NCBI GenBank assembly: GCA_020310875.1
Contig: CM035416.1
Location: 77,359,974 to 77,423,973 of the forward strand
Origin: Ceratopteris richardii
Taxonomy: Eukaryota > Streptophyta > Polypodiopsida > Polypodiales > Pteridaceae
Length of the DNA: 64,000 bases
Reading direction: 5' to 3'
The notes under the pieces are model-generated. The model made no database searches and had not been told where the DNA came from. It was given only the letters and a program-made list of their open reading frames with translations. Shown here in pieces: positions 54,151 through 64,000 of this stretch; the first letter of the stretch is position 1; each line of letters starts with the position of its first letter. The position numbers and the translations under genes were made by a program.

Positions 54151-54864
54151 TCACATAATGGACCTGTTTTGCTTGGACTGATCTTCCTGCAATAGAACAG
54201 AGACTAACTCCTCAAATGATAAGGCATTTGGATTGCCTTTCATCATCAATCGAAGAGTAGAAGCAAAACTCTGGTATGAATCAAGAAGACCATTCAGAAC
54301 GGTCTGCACAAGTGAGCTATCTGGTATAACCTCATCAACAGAAATCAACTGTTCCTTCAAGTCTATGATCTTCGTTAGGAAACTGTCCATAGAATCACCT
54401 TCATTCATGTGCTCACTCTCCAACTGTTTTCAGAGGTAAGCAACACGAGCCTCATTCCTAGCTTGGTACAATGTGGTAAGTGTATCCCAAGCATCCTTAG
54501 CTATTCTGCAAGAGCGAATATGAGGAATAATGGCACGTTTGACAGACAAAGCTATCAATGCATGTGCCTGGGCATCTCTGCCATCCCAACGAATCTGCTC
54601 TGTAGAAGGTGCAGCAGAAACAGCAGCACGAATAGGAATATGCACAATATCATCTTCGACACCATCTTCATCAGCTCCAGCATCTGTATTCGTATTACGT
54701 GTTGTTAGAGGTGTAACAGGACATCTTTCAACACCCTGCACAATGTTCCACAGTCCTTTTGCAACCAATACATGTCGCATCATATAAGCCCATAATGGGT
54801 AGTTGGTACCATCCAACTTATCCTCAATAGCCAACATACGGAATACATCACTGCTTTCAGCCAT
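54151..54864 (-). pseudogene. gag: F gag
   Basis: Starts at ATG 54864: MAESSDVFRMLAIEDKLDGT with NYPLWAYMMRHVLVAKGLW, the standard gag N-terminus, then KDAWDTLTTLYQARNEARV, a TGA (54430-54432) and FLTKIIDLKEQLISVDEV, LSFEELVSVLLQEDQ to a TGA at 54151. Both stops look like CGA to TGA changes. Otherwise the frame is continuous. Confidence 0.92.
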
Positions 54865-55127
54865 GGCCGGTGACTAAAATACCTTGATGCAAAAAATTGA
54901 CTGTATCTCAAAAAGTTGAATGGAACTGCCCAAACAAGTTCTGCTAAACCTGTAGCAGACTTCGAGACGCTTATACTAGCGAACAGAAATAGGTATATAT
55001 CTTTGGCACAAAAAGACCAAATAGCCTACACAAGCGCTGCGATAGTGCGTTCGGAGGCCAAAATGAGTGAATCTGAGACTGCAAACGGAGGAGTGTCAAC
55101 GGCGCCCTAGATGAAGCGACGACCTTC

Positions 55128-55138
55128 TCTGATACCAA
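55128..55138 (-). promoter_or_regulatory. F primer-binding site (tRNA-iMet)
   Basis: TGGTATCAGAG on the minus strand, one base from the LTR. Confidence 0.93.
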
Positions 55139-55139
55139 T

Positions 55140-55369
55140 TGTTGGAGTTAGACGTCTGCGGAAGCACGCGAACAACACAAGGAAGAAGAAGAAGTTGGAG
55201 CACAAACACACAATACTGAATGTATTACTAGAGAATGTACAAAGATAAGTAGCCCATTAGGGCAATAGGCATATATACAAGCCGGGGGAAAAAAACCTCC
55301 TAAAGAGGGAAAAAAGTGTCCCGGCGGTCCTAGTGTGTTCACACACATCACTACCTAAATATATCAACA
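55140..55369 (-). repeat. F 5' LTR
   Basis: 230 bp, partner of 50296-50525; followed by the target duplication GGATT. TATA-like GTATATATGCC lies near 55270 on the minus strand. Confidence 0.95.
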
Positions 55370-56190
55370 GGATTCAAAAATAAAAAAGTGTGTCTTCCTA
55401 GGATATAGTGAAGAGTCTAAAGCATACAGGTTGTGGGATCCTGAGGCAAGGAAGATTTTTGTCAGCCGAGATGTGGTGTTTGATGAATGACCACACTTAG
55501 TAGAAGATAAAGGTAAATCTACTATCTCATCAAACAGAGAAATATCTCACCTTGTGCCTATCAAAAGACAGGTTAAAGTTGAGGAGGAGGAAACATCGCA
55601 TGGAGAAATTTCCTTAATAAAAAGCCAACCAGTTGTAGCTGCATAGTGTAAGCCACTACCAAAAAGGGCACAACAGCTCTTTGATGATCACAATCCACAT
55701 GTAGATATACCAAAATCATCCTCAGATGGATTACGAAGATCAAAGAGAATAGAGGAGCAAAGAAGAGCCTCAGAATACATTGTTAACATGGAGCTAATGG
55801 CAGATACCATTGGCTCGATAAAGGAACCTACCATCATTGAAGAAGCCCTTGATGATCCAGGTTGGAGAGCAGCAATGGAGTTTGAGTATGATAGTATACT
55901 AAAAAATGATACATGGGATCTAGTTGAATTGCCACCAAAGAAGAAGGTAATAGGTACTAAATGGATTTGGAAAGCTAAATATAAAGCAGATTGAGCATTA
56001 GAAAAGTATAAGGCAAGATTAGTCGCACAGGGTTTTTCACAGATCGACGGATTTGATGTTCAAGAAAATTTTTCACCAACAGCACGCATGACACCTATTC
56101 GGACGGTACTTGTAGTAGCTGCACAAAAGGCCTGGCCTTTTCTAGATGGATGTCAAATCTGCATTTTTGAATGGTCACCTCAAGGAGGAG
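55370..56190 (+). pseudogene. pol: H integrase end and reverse transcriptase start
   Basis: Resumes after [29 protein letters not shown] then a stop, a Lys/Glu linker, LRRSKRIEEQRRASEY, MEFEYDSILKNDTWDLVELP, GTKWIWKAKYKAD (stop), KYKARLVAQGFSQ and DVKSAFLNGHLKEEVY. Then the sequence jumps to MGFERS, losing about 45 codons that normally include the LYGLKQAPRAWY block. Confidence 0.88.
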
Positions 56191-57217
56191 GTATATGGGT
56201 TTTGAAAGAAGTACTTCTGATGCTAACTTGTATGTAACAAAAAGGGATAGCAAGCTAGTTGTTGTCATTGTATATGTAGATGATTTGATCATTATAGGAG
56301 ATCATCAAGAACTCATCAATCAAACTCGGATCATCTTGGGAACTGAGTTTGAAATGACAGACTTAGGTCTACTCCATTTTTGTTTGGGAATTGAAGTATG
56401 GCATAGGAAGGATGGCATTTTCATCTCACAACAAAAATATGCCAAAGAAATTCTCAAGGCATTTGGAATGATGGATTGCAAACCAACTAGCACACCTAAG
56501 GAGGTAAATCACAAGATATCTATGGATGATAACATGCCTGATGTAGATGCTAAGAAGTATAGGAAGCTCGTTGGAAGTCTTATTTTTTTGTTCAACACTA
56601 GACCAGACATTTGCTATGCTATTGGAGTGTTAAGCAGGTTTTCCAACAAACGTAAGGAGAGTCACTGGAATGCTGGAATGTGAATTCTAAGGTACATTGC
56701 AGGAACCTTGGATTTTGGTATTTTTTATACCACAGGTGATACACTTCAAGGATATTGTGATTCAAATTGGGCTGGAGATTCTGATTCTAGAAAATCAGTT
56801 TTTGGATATTGTTTCTCACTTGGTTCAGGAATATTTTCTTGGGTAAGTAGGAAGCAACCAACTCTTGCACTCTCCTCCACTGAAGCAGAGTACAAAGCAG
56901 CTTTTTTTGCTTGTTGTGAGGCAGTCTGATTAAGGAGAATTCTTGCAGATCTAGGCTTTCTATCAAATATGGCGACTGTACTCAAGTGTGATAATCAAAG
57001 TTGTATGGCTATTGCAAAGAACCTAGTATTTCATGCTCGCACCAAGCACACAGAAGTAGAGTACCATTACATTCGTGAGCTAATTGAAGACGAAATTGTG
57101 GAGCTAGAATATTGCCCAACACAGGCAAATTGTGCTTACATATTCACTAAAGCACTTGGAAGAGAGCAGCTCAACAGGCATCTTCAGCAGATGGGCATAG
57201 GACTGAGACCTACTTGA
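56171..57217 (+). pseudogene. pol: H reverse transcriptase end and RNase H
   Basis: GFERSTSDANLYVTKRD, VIVYVDDLIIIGDH (catalytic YVDD), LLHFCLGIEV, VGSLIFLFNTRPDICYAIG, a TGA, LQGYCDSNWAGDSDSRKSV, LSSTEAEYKAAF, a stop, KCDNQSCMAIAKN, FHARTKHTEVEYHYIRE and IFTKALGREQ. One frame with two stops. The RNase H D, E and D residues are intact. Confidence 0.92.
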
Positions 57218-57235
57218 TTTATCATGGGTAGACAT

Positions 57236-57245
57236 TGAGGGGGGG
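57236..57245 (+). promoter_or_regulatory. H polypurine tract
   Basis: TTGAGGGGGGG directly before TGTTCG of the 3' LTR. Confidence 0.85.
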
Positions 57246-57608
57246 TGTTCGTATATGATCAATGACATTTTTTAAGGCCCCCATTATGAGGAGAAGCCAA
57301 GTGTGCATTACCCAATTGATGGGAATCCCAACTTGTATGTTGGATGAAGGTCATATTGGACCATGTAAGGTATTGTAAGGAAAGGGAGTTACCAGGGTCC
57401 CCAATTGTGGGGTCTGGGGCAATGGTGAGCAGCCCCAACTGGGGGGTCCAAGGGGGCCAGTAGGGGTCCGGGGGCAGTGCCCCCAGTGCGACGGTAAAGG
57501 GAATATTCCATGGAATATTTGCTATTGGAGTTAGAAATCATTTATATTTGTTAGGTTCAACAGGTCTAAGTCGTGTATGGGAATTACGTGGGCGATGGCC
57601 ACCCATTG
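57246..57608 (+). repeat. H 3' LTR, truncated
   Basis: Aligns with the first 370 or so bases of 47437-48109, then breaks off near GGCCACCCATTGCC, where minus-strand gag J begins. Confidence 0.85.
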
Positions 57609-58173
57609 CCTTCTTGATGTGATATTCTTGGATTTTATGCGCTTTCTTCTTGTAGTGAAAACACTCTCCCTTGGACTTCTTTTTTTAATTCTTCTTTTTG
57701 TTTCCATTTTTTGAAGAGTCCACTTTGCCTCCTTTGCCATTTGTTGTGAATGCAGCATTTCCCTTGCTATCACCACTCCTTGCCTTGAGCCACACCTCCT
57801 CCTCCATTAGTAAGGCACTAAATTCTTCAAACATTAATGGTGGAGGTATAATTTGATTATTAAGAGTAATTACCAAACCAGCAAGCTTTAGTGGCCAGAT
57901 TCAAAGACAACATTGAGCTAGCTCCTCAATTGAATTTTGTACACCTACTCCCACCATTTCATCTTGTAGATTCTTTATGCAAGTGATAAACACCTCTATA
58001 ATCTCCACATCAGAAAACCTTTCTATTGTTAGCTGATTCTCCAAGTTCTGAATACGTTTCTGATTACAAAATTCATATTTATTTCTCAGGCGCATGGGCA
58101 TTTGGGCACCCATAGAGGGTGGGATAGGTCCAAATTTGGTCCATGTGTTGGCGTTTGAGGTTGGTGGAAGCAT
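57609..58173 (-). pseudogene. gag: J: copia gag fragment of the H family
   Basis: Minus strand, one frame with stops at 57901 and 57685. QKRIQNLENQLTIERFSD, VFITCIKNLQDEMVGVGV and LMFEEFSALLMEEEVWLK align with the H gag (RIQNLEN, IKRIKHLQDQLAAVGV, LTFEEFCAMLLEEE). It ends in a decayed knuckle CFHYKKKAHKIQEYH. No LTR is attached. 58174-58333 shows nothing. Confidence 0.82.
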
Positions 58174-58333
58174 TCATGCATGGAAATTGGTCCAAGAGAG
58201 TCAAAAAGGGTCCACAAGTGAGCATTGAGGGCATTTTTTAGTCTAAGTGGAAAGGAATGTCACATAGTCCTAGTAGGAGATGGTTGAACCATGTCTTCAG
58301 AGAGAGGATTAGGAAGTAATCCTCAACCATGGC

Positions 58334-58399
58334 TTTTGGGGCAAGTGGTTAGCTCATCACACTCCTAACCGAGAGTTTGTGAGTTCAATTCCCACCACA
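58334..58399 (+). repeat. tRNA-like segment
   Basis: GGGCAAGTGGTTAGCTCATC (A-box-like), an anticodon-like CTCCTAA flanked by short pairing arms, and GTGAGTTCAATTCCCAC (B-box with a self-pairing arm GTG...CAC). It resembles a tRNA or a tRNA-derived SINE head. It abuts the RNase H fragment K. The 7-bp acceptor stem does not pair well, so not a functional tRNA gene. Confidence 0.55.
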
Positions 58400-58735
58400 A
58401 CTCAAGAGGCAATATGGTTAAAAGCCTTGTATACAGATTTGGGACTTGTAAGTTCCAACCCTTGTCTACTTGGAGATAATGTAAGTTCCATGCATTTGGC
58501 TACAAATCCAATTTTTCATGCAAGGACAAAGCACATAGAAGTCCACTACCACTTTGTAAGAGAGACGTTTATGGCAATGGAAATTGACATTTCATTTGTT
58601 CCTAATGAGAACCAAATAGCAGACATGACGACAAAGGCACTTAATTGGATAAAGCTTTGTAGATTCAAAGCTATGGCAACCATTCAACCTATATTGTTCA
58701 CTCACAAGTCTACCTACTTGATTCCACTACATTTA
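58400..58735 (+). pseudogene. pol: K: RNase H end of a D-type copia element
   Basis: QEAIWLKALYTDLGLVSSN, GDNVSSMHLATNPIFHARTK, VHYHFVRETFMAMEIDISF and ADMTTKALNWIKLCRFKAM match the D C-terminus (22262-22585) closely. 5'-truncated at the tRNA-like segment; no LTR follows. Confidence 0.85.
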
Positions 58736-58740
58736 TTGAT

Positions 58741-58929
58741 TTCAAAGGAGATGAAGTTGGAATTTGTTTGTAAGGGTTATTTTGGCAATCCCTTATTAAA
58801 TGATCCTTTCCACAATCTTTCCAATAAACTTCTACTTTCAATATGGGAGGTTGAGGACAATCTCTTATGAAATGATCTCCCCTACACCTATGACAAGTCC
58901 CCCTCTGAATGTTTCTAGGGTTTTGTCCA
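58741..58929 (-). pseudogene. gag: L: gypsy gag zinc-knuckle fragment
   Basis: The minus strand reads RNIQRGTCHRCRGDHFIRDC and then WKDCGKDHLIRDCQNNP. These are the two knuckles of G1b (CYRCGGDHFIREC, CGDCGKEHLFRDC) with the same short C-x2-C-x3-H-x4-C spacing in the first. The fragment is cut at 58930 by the LTR of I. Confidence 0.78.
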
Positions 58930-59962
58930 TGATGGAGAGTGTTAATCTCTAAAAGAACAAGCTATCCTTGATGTTAGAGCACCTCTATATCAAGAACAAC
59001 TCAAAACTTTTACCAATTTGGAGGATCAATACTAGATTATCAAAATCTTGGACTAACTGTGAAGAGAGTCACTACTTAGAAAGTCTGATGCACATAACTC
59101 ACTCATTGACTGATAAAATGTGTAAATTTTTTTATAAAACTTTGCCCAAGGTGTTGTCTAAAGATTGCACACCTTCTCCAAGTTAACTCTTTTCAAAAGA
59201 TTTTGTAGATATTGAGAAATGAATCAAACAATTCACCTATGTTTGAAATTGTTCTCTTGTATAGTTGATTTTGACACCTGCAACTTCTAACACATAGTTC
59301 TCCCAAATTAGAACCCATTTAAGCAAATGCTTTTAGCCATATATGTCTTACCTTCCAACTTAGATTTTCACTCCTCATTTGTGCAAAAATTTACACTGTG
59401 CACTGAGAACTGATCAATTCTTTGACCATCAAGACTGCGCCTGTTTCAGAAGACACTCAACACTTCTTCACATACAAATGTTTCTACACATAATTCTCTC
59501 AGCCAGTTTATAATTAGGCTCTCAAACTTTAACCATAGAAGCATTAACTATGGAATTAGACATCTACAAAAGGATTCTTGAATTGATCAAGCACAGAAGG
59601 AGAACACAGCAAAATATCGGACCTAACTTTTCCTTCTATTTAGAAAACTGTACATCTGAATGATGAGAGAGTTCTTCCTCACTTCTCAAGTGCCTAATGA
59701 CTATTACAAAATCTAATTCTTCTAATCTCATGCTCTCTCATACTTGCCCCTGACTTTTTACTTGTATATATAGGCATATATGTACAAGCGCATGACATAC
59801 AAAAGGTATAAGTGAGCTAACTACAAATTAATGTACATATGTATACAAGTCTTCATTTCTTGAACATGCTCTATCTTAAATCTTCAGTTGTTGATCTTTT
59901 CTTCATCCTTTGACTTCAAGTCTTTATCCAAAACATCAATTGGTGGTTGACTTGCACCAACA
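58930..59962 (-). repeat. I 3' LTR
   Basis: 1,033 bp, TGATGG...CCAACA, followed by the polypurine tract (minus strand GAGGGGGAGC). TATA-like CCTATATATACAAG is near 59765 on the minus strand. Confidence 0.92.
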
Positions 59963-59970
59963 GCTCCCCC

Positions 59971-60854
59971 TCAATCATCAATTGAGGTTTTCTCTATCTT
60001 CTTTATACCTACCATGTCTTTAAATCTTTGTAGCTTTGGTCCATCCAAGCTTTTGGTTAGCATATATGCAATCTGATCTTTTGTTGAAGTATGTATTACT
60101 TCAATCACCTTTTCTCTTAAGAAGTGATACTGAATCTCGTGTTTAGTCCTAGCATGAAAAACAGGGTTAGCAGCTACATACAATGAACACATGTTATCTC
60201 CATGAATAGTGGGTGTACTTTGAGCGATGTCAAAACTCTTCATGAGAGTCTTCAACCATATGAATTCCTTTGCAGCTTCAACCACACCTTTGTACTTTTC
60301 CCCTTTAGATGATAAAGCAACTATGTATTGCTTCTTAGAACACCAAGAGATTAACTTATCTCCCACATAACACAAGTATCCATATGTTGATCTCCTATCA
60401 TCAGGATTACCTGCCCAATCTGTATCACTATATATCTTGATGTTTGTGTCTGATGTAAAACCATAATACAAACCTTCCTTGAGTGTACCCTTAATGTAAC
60501 TCAACACTCTTTGTATTGCAACCCAATGTTCTTTCCTAGGACAATGCATGAATTGAGACAATACTCCAATTGCATATGAAAAATCAGGTCTAGTTAGAGT
60601 TGCATAGATTAGACTACCAACCAGACGTTGATATACCTTCATGTCCTTGAATTCTTCTCCTCCATATCTGCTCAACTTATGATTCACCTCCATTGGAGTA
60701 GGTGTACCCTGCAATCTTCCATTTTAAACTTAATCAACAAGTTCTTCAAATACCTTTCTTGAGTTACATACACTCCATGTTGAGTATATGAGATCTCCAT
60801 GCCCAAGAAATATGACAAGTTTCACAAGTCACTAATCTTCAACTCTTTCTCCAT
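59971..60854 (-). pseudogene. pol: I RNase H and RT end
   Basis: EVNHKLSRYGGEEFKDMKVY, LTRPDFSYAIGVLSQFMHC, IYSDTDWAGNPDDRRST and GDNMCSLYVAANPVFHARTK, ending KTSIDD before the polypurine tract. The RNase H Glu motif is S-K-G-E-K-Y (S-T-E-A-E-Y in relatives), so the catalytic Glu is lost. Small in-frame deletions remove one residue at TKHE and four before VIEVIHT. A frameshift near 60712 separates it from RT. Confidence 0.9.
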
Positions 60855-61922
60855 TTATTTCTTGAGGCTTTGTATGCCCTTCTCATTTGTACCTGTAAGA
60901 ATTATATCATCAACATATATGCATATGTAAATAAACCCATCATCACTTGCTTTAACAAGCAAGCTACTATCAGCTTTAGATACTTGGAAACCAAGTTCCT
61001 TCAAGAACTTTACAAGTCTATAATTCCATGCCCTTGGGGCTCGCTTCAAACCATACAAATCTCTCTTGATCTTACATACATGTTCTGAATACCTTTTATC
61101 TCTAAACCCTTCTAGTTGCTCCATGAAAACATCATCTGAAATATAACCATTAAGAAAAGCATTCTTCACATCTAATTGACATAGTCTCCAACCTTTACAT
61201 GCAGCAATGGCTATGAGTGTCCTGATGGTTGTCATCTTTGCCATAGGGCTATAGGTCTCATCATAATCTATAACATATTTCTGAGCATACCCTTTCACAA
61301 CAAGTCTAGCTTTATACCTAGACACACTTCCATCTGCATACCTCTTTGTCTTGTAGACCCATTTGCAACCAATGATCTTCTGACTATTTGGTTTAGGAAC
61401 CAAATCCCATGTCTCATTTTCTATTAATGCATCATACTCTTCCTGCATAGCTTTCTCCCAATTTTCCTTACCTTTTGCCTCTTCATATGTAGAAGGGTCT
61501 TCATTTGCTTTCACCATGTAAGCATAATCTTTAGTAGTCAAAAAAGAAGTGTCATAGCTATACCTTGTAGGTTGCCATTTGTGTCTTGATGACCTTGTGA
61601 GTTCTCCATTTCTTGAAGTTTCTGGTTCATCACATTCTGGATCAAACCTTGGTACTTCTTCAAATTCAACTTGTACTTCATTGTTCTCTTCTTCATCAAA
61701 TATATGAACCTTTGATTTACCTTTCTTTTGATTCAAAACTTCTTCATTACTTGCATGATTATTGATTGTACCTGCATACCAAGTACCTTGCTCATCAAAT
61801 GTAACATCCTTTGATACAAGGAATTGTGTTGTGGATGGACTCCACAACCTATAACCCATCTGTTTATCATCATATCCAATAAACACATACTTTTCAGCTT
61901 TAGGTTCCAATTTATGTCTCAA
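60855..61922 (-). pseudogene. pol: I integrase C-terminus and reverse transcriptase
   Basis: [91 protein letters not shown] and IYVDDIILTGT with intact YVDD. Open for 355 codons between a TAG (61923) and a TAA (60855). Confidence 0.93.
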
Positions 61923-62590
61923 CTAAGATGGCACATATGCATAAGCCAAACATCCAAACACTCTGCAATGATCTATGGTAGATCTCTTACCCCACCATGC
62001 CTCATATGGTGTCGTACCCTGCAAAGCTTTACATGGTAACCTATTGACAAAATATGTAGTTGTATTTACAACCTCATCCCACAAATAGTTTGGACAATTT
62101 TTCTCCTTCATCATTGATCTTGCAAACTCAACAAGAGTTCTATTTCTCCTTTCTGCTACACCATTTTTTTGAGGAGACTACCTGCAAGTAACTTCCTTTT
62201 TTCTACCTGCATTCCATAAGTAATCACTGAACTCATTAGAGAAATACTCTCCCTCTCCATCTGACCTTCAACTTTTGACCTGTGATTCTTTCTGCATACA
62301 TATGATCATGTTTGAATGTATTAAATACCTCTTATTTATCTTTGATCACATAGATAATGATCCACCTGGTAGCATCATCAACATAAATGGTCCCCACACA
62401 TCTGTGTGTACCAACTCAAGCTTTTCTGAATACATAAATCCATGCTTAGAATATGATTGCTTATGAGCCTTACCTAATTGACATGCCTCACATCTGTATG
62501 TCATATGTTGACCTGCAACATTAGGCAATCCAAGCACTGAACCATTGTTATCCATATCCTTAATACCTCTTTCATTGAAATATCCAAGCC
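61923..62590 (-). pseudogene. pol: I integrase
   Basis: Zinc module CEACQLGKAHKQSY, then VHTDVWGP joined directly to MLMMLPGG-type residues: the codons for SINGSRYYVIYVDDAT are deleted near 62390 and the frame shifts. Then MMKEKNCPNYLWDEVVN and TPYEAWWGKRSTIDH follow. The second Asp region (62250 area) is also damaged. Confidence 0.88.
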
Positions 62591-62591
62591 T

Positions 62592-63047
62592 TTAATGCCA
62601 AAGATCTAACTCAGAGATCTTATGTCCTCCATAAGTAAACAAGGCATGACCAACATTACCTTGAATCTTCAATGTGAAGAGTCTTCCTTCTTTCTTCCCT
62701 GAAACAATTTGTTTATACCCATTGCTAGGATCTTCCACAAAAACTCCATCATTAGTGAACCTTATTTCATAACCTTTTTCAACAATTTGTCCTACACTTA
62801 TCAGATTCTTTGGAATTGTAGGAACATACAAGACCTTACTCAAGAGAGTACTTCCATCCTTGGCCTTCACTGATCCAATTGACTTCACATTGTGCTTTGT
62901 ATTATCACCTGTTTGAACTACATAATTAGTTACCTTATTCTCCAAATCATTCATCAAATCTATGTTACCACTCACGTGATTGCTACACCCTAAGTCAATG
63001 TAGAAGACTCTTTGATCTTCACTTTGTCTTTCACAAGTTGCATTCAT
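62592..63047 (-). pseudogene. pol: I protease
   Basis: DQRVFYIDLGCSNHVSGN has D-L-G-C where B and C have D-S-G-C. Then VLYVPTIPKNLISVGQ, and RLFTLKIQGNVGHALF leads to the integrase zinc module. Confidence 0.9.
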
Positions 63048-64000
63048 GATTAAGGTTGAATCCTCCTTCTGATCTAAAGCATAATTGTAGTAGGTATTGT
63101 TGTAGGATTGACTTTGGAAACCTCTACCAGCATTTCTTCCAAAGTAACCTCTACTACCTCTACCTCTGAAATTACCTCTTTAGTTTCTGACACCTCTTCC
63201 TCTTGAATTAAAATTCTGATTATATCCTCCATTATTCTGATTATTATGCCAACAATCATGAGCTAAATGACGTGTCTCACCACAAATCTAGCAAGCTTTG
63301 GATCCATCTTTGTTGCTTCTGCCTCTTCTTCTACCTTTCCACCTCCTCTTCCTCTTAGGAAGTTGGCTGGCTAGTTGTACCTTCTTCTTCATTTACTTGT
63401 TGCTTGCCTTTGCTATTCTTCTTCTTATCCATTGAATACATTGCTTGACCTGTACTCTTATCACCATCACCTTTGACATCCTGCCCAAAAGTTAGCATGT
63501 GTCCTAGCAACTGATTTAAATCAGGAGTGAAATGATCTAGTGACAATTCAGTAGACAAAATGAATGGCTTCCATTTCTCATGTCCTCGCAAACGTGTGAG
63601 AATTTGCCTTACCAATTTATCCTCCTTGATATCTTCATCAACTGCTCTTAATGCATCTGCAATGTCCTTCATCCTTGTTACATAATCAAAAATAGATTGA
63701 GAGGCCTTCTTCTTGAATGTGGTAAACTATGCCCACAAAGATGCCTTCCTTGACTTTGTAGTGTTTTGGAAATGCTCCTCCAAAGCATTCCATATGTCAC
63801 TTGCACTTTCAAGTCCTCTACTATGAGGTAGCAAGTAGTCATTGACTCCCATGTAGATAATGCTCCTTGCTTGAGCATCTCTCTTCATCCAAGTCTTCAA
63901 ATCTAAGAGTTCATCCCTAGTTGGAACACTAGGATCTCTTAATTGTGGTTTTTCTTCTTCACCTGTGATATAACCTATGAGGTCTTTGCTCATGAGATGA
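63048..64000 (-). pseudogene. gag: I gag (start outside window)
   Basis: Reads MSKDLIGYITGEEEKPQ, MGVNDYLLPHSRGLESAS, ALEEHFQNTTKSRKASLW (stop), then VRQILTRLRGHEKWKPFIL and LSLDHFTPDLNQLLGHM. Frameshifts near 63355 lead into a Gly/Arg-rich region and a decayed knuckle (about 63250-63300). Confidence 0.9.

Larger units (their letters stand above)
50296..55369 (-). mobile_element. Ty1/copia element F inserted in H
   Basis: 5,074 bp. Two 230-bp LTRs (50296-50525, 55140-55369), PBS, gag-pol on the minus strand, polypurine tract, and a perfect target duplication GGATT (50291-50295, 55370-55374). Lesions are few: five stops and one frameshift. It is the youngest complete copia copy here. Confidence 0.96.
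47437..57608 (+). mobile_element. Ty1/copia element H, carrying F
   Basis: 5' LTR 47437-48109, PBS-like site, gag, protease, integrase, RT, RNase H, polypurine tract and a truncated 3' LTR (57246-57608). F sits inside the integrase at 50296-55369. The right LTR lacks its last 310 or so bases, where J begins. Confidence 0.92.
58930..64000 (-). mobile_element. Ty1/copia element I (B/C family), 5' end off the window
   Basis: 3' LTR 58930-59962, then minus-strand RNase H, RT, integrase, protease and gag; the gag start and 5' LTR lie beyond 64000. It is closest to C in sequence. More decayed than B. Confidence 0.93.

Noticed and set aside
58334..58399. A functional tRNA-Arg gene
   Set aside because: A and B boxes are present but the acceptor stem does not pair over seven bases, so I call it only tRNA-like.
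1..64000. CRISPR array, phage, bacterial operons or integrons
   Set aside because: No regular short direct repeats with unique spacers and no bacterial gene; the tandem repeats here are contiguous and diverged.

Overview
This window looks like intergenic DNA from a large, repeat-rich plant genome. It is about 64 kb of nested, mostly dead LTR retrotransposons. I see no intact host gene, rRNA gene, canonical tRNA gene, bacterial operon or CRISPR array. The plant assignment rests on gag/pol families typical of plant Ty1/copia and Ty3/gypsy elements, on primer-binding sites complementary to initiator tRNA-Met (TGGTATCAGAG), on a plant-like short intron at 30035-30104, and on the nesting itself. 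I cannot name the species. All coding sequence is single-copy transposon pol/gag broken by stops (often a likely CGA to TGA), frameshifts and deletions.

Layout, left half. A + strand copia element (A, 1-17492) has lost its 5' LTR off the window edge. It is split by two related minus-strand copia elements: B (2812-9235) and C (10427-16812, with target duplication TAGTT). A's 3' LTR is at 16902-17492. It is followed by the 5' half of another copia element (A2, 17671 to about 20830), a spacer, and a 5'-truncated minus-strand copia fragment (D, 21937-24336). Between D and a gypsy LTR (24876) lies a short reading frame resembling the Mid domain of plant ARGONAUTE proteins. A + strand gypsy gag (G1a) ends at about 26402.

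Middle. 26403-30960 holds two minus-strand genes of an unrecognised, transposon-like kind. One ORF begins with the exact histone H3 tail (MARTKQTARK). The other is a spliced, decayed gene (X). X is interrupted by an unusual young element, Z (28311-29551). Z has perfect 130-bp inverted termini, an ATCTA target duplication, one LTR with TATA box and PBS, and four tRNA-like segments, three of them in an antisense tandem array. 30960-37051 is the minus-strand 3' part of a gypsy-like element (Y) with protease and a long coiled-coil ORF but no reverse transcriptase. A + strand gypsy pol block (G1b, 37043-42820) follows. Then comes a minus-strand gag (42802-44973), which probably is the other half of Y.

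Right half. A palindrome-bearing minisatellite (45103-45745) is followed by a permuted copia fragment (E: RNase H, LTR, PBS, leader). E is cut by the + strand copia element H (47437-57608). H itself carries the minus-strand copia element F (50296-55369, target duplication GGATT). After H come small fragments: J (copia gag), a tRNA-like segment, K (RNase H end of a D-type element) and L (gypsy zinc knuckles). The last is a third B/C-type copia element, I, running off the right edge from 58930.

Functionally the autonomous families supply gag, protease, integrase, reverse transcriptase and RNase H for copy-and-paste transposition, but no copy here looks able to encode a full polyprotein. The parts deserving a second look are Z with its tRNA-like array, the H3-tail ORF, the RT-less Y element, and the minisatellite.
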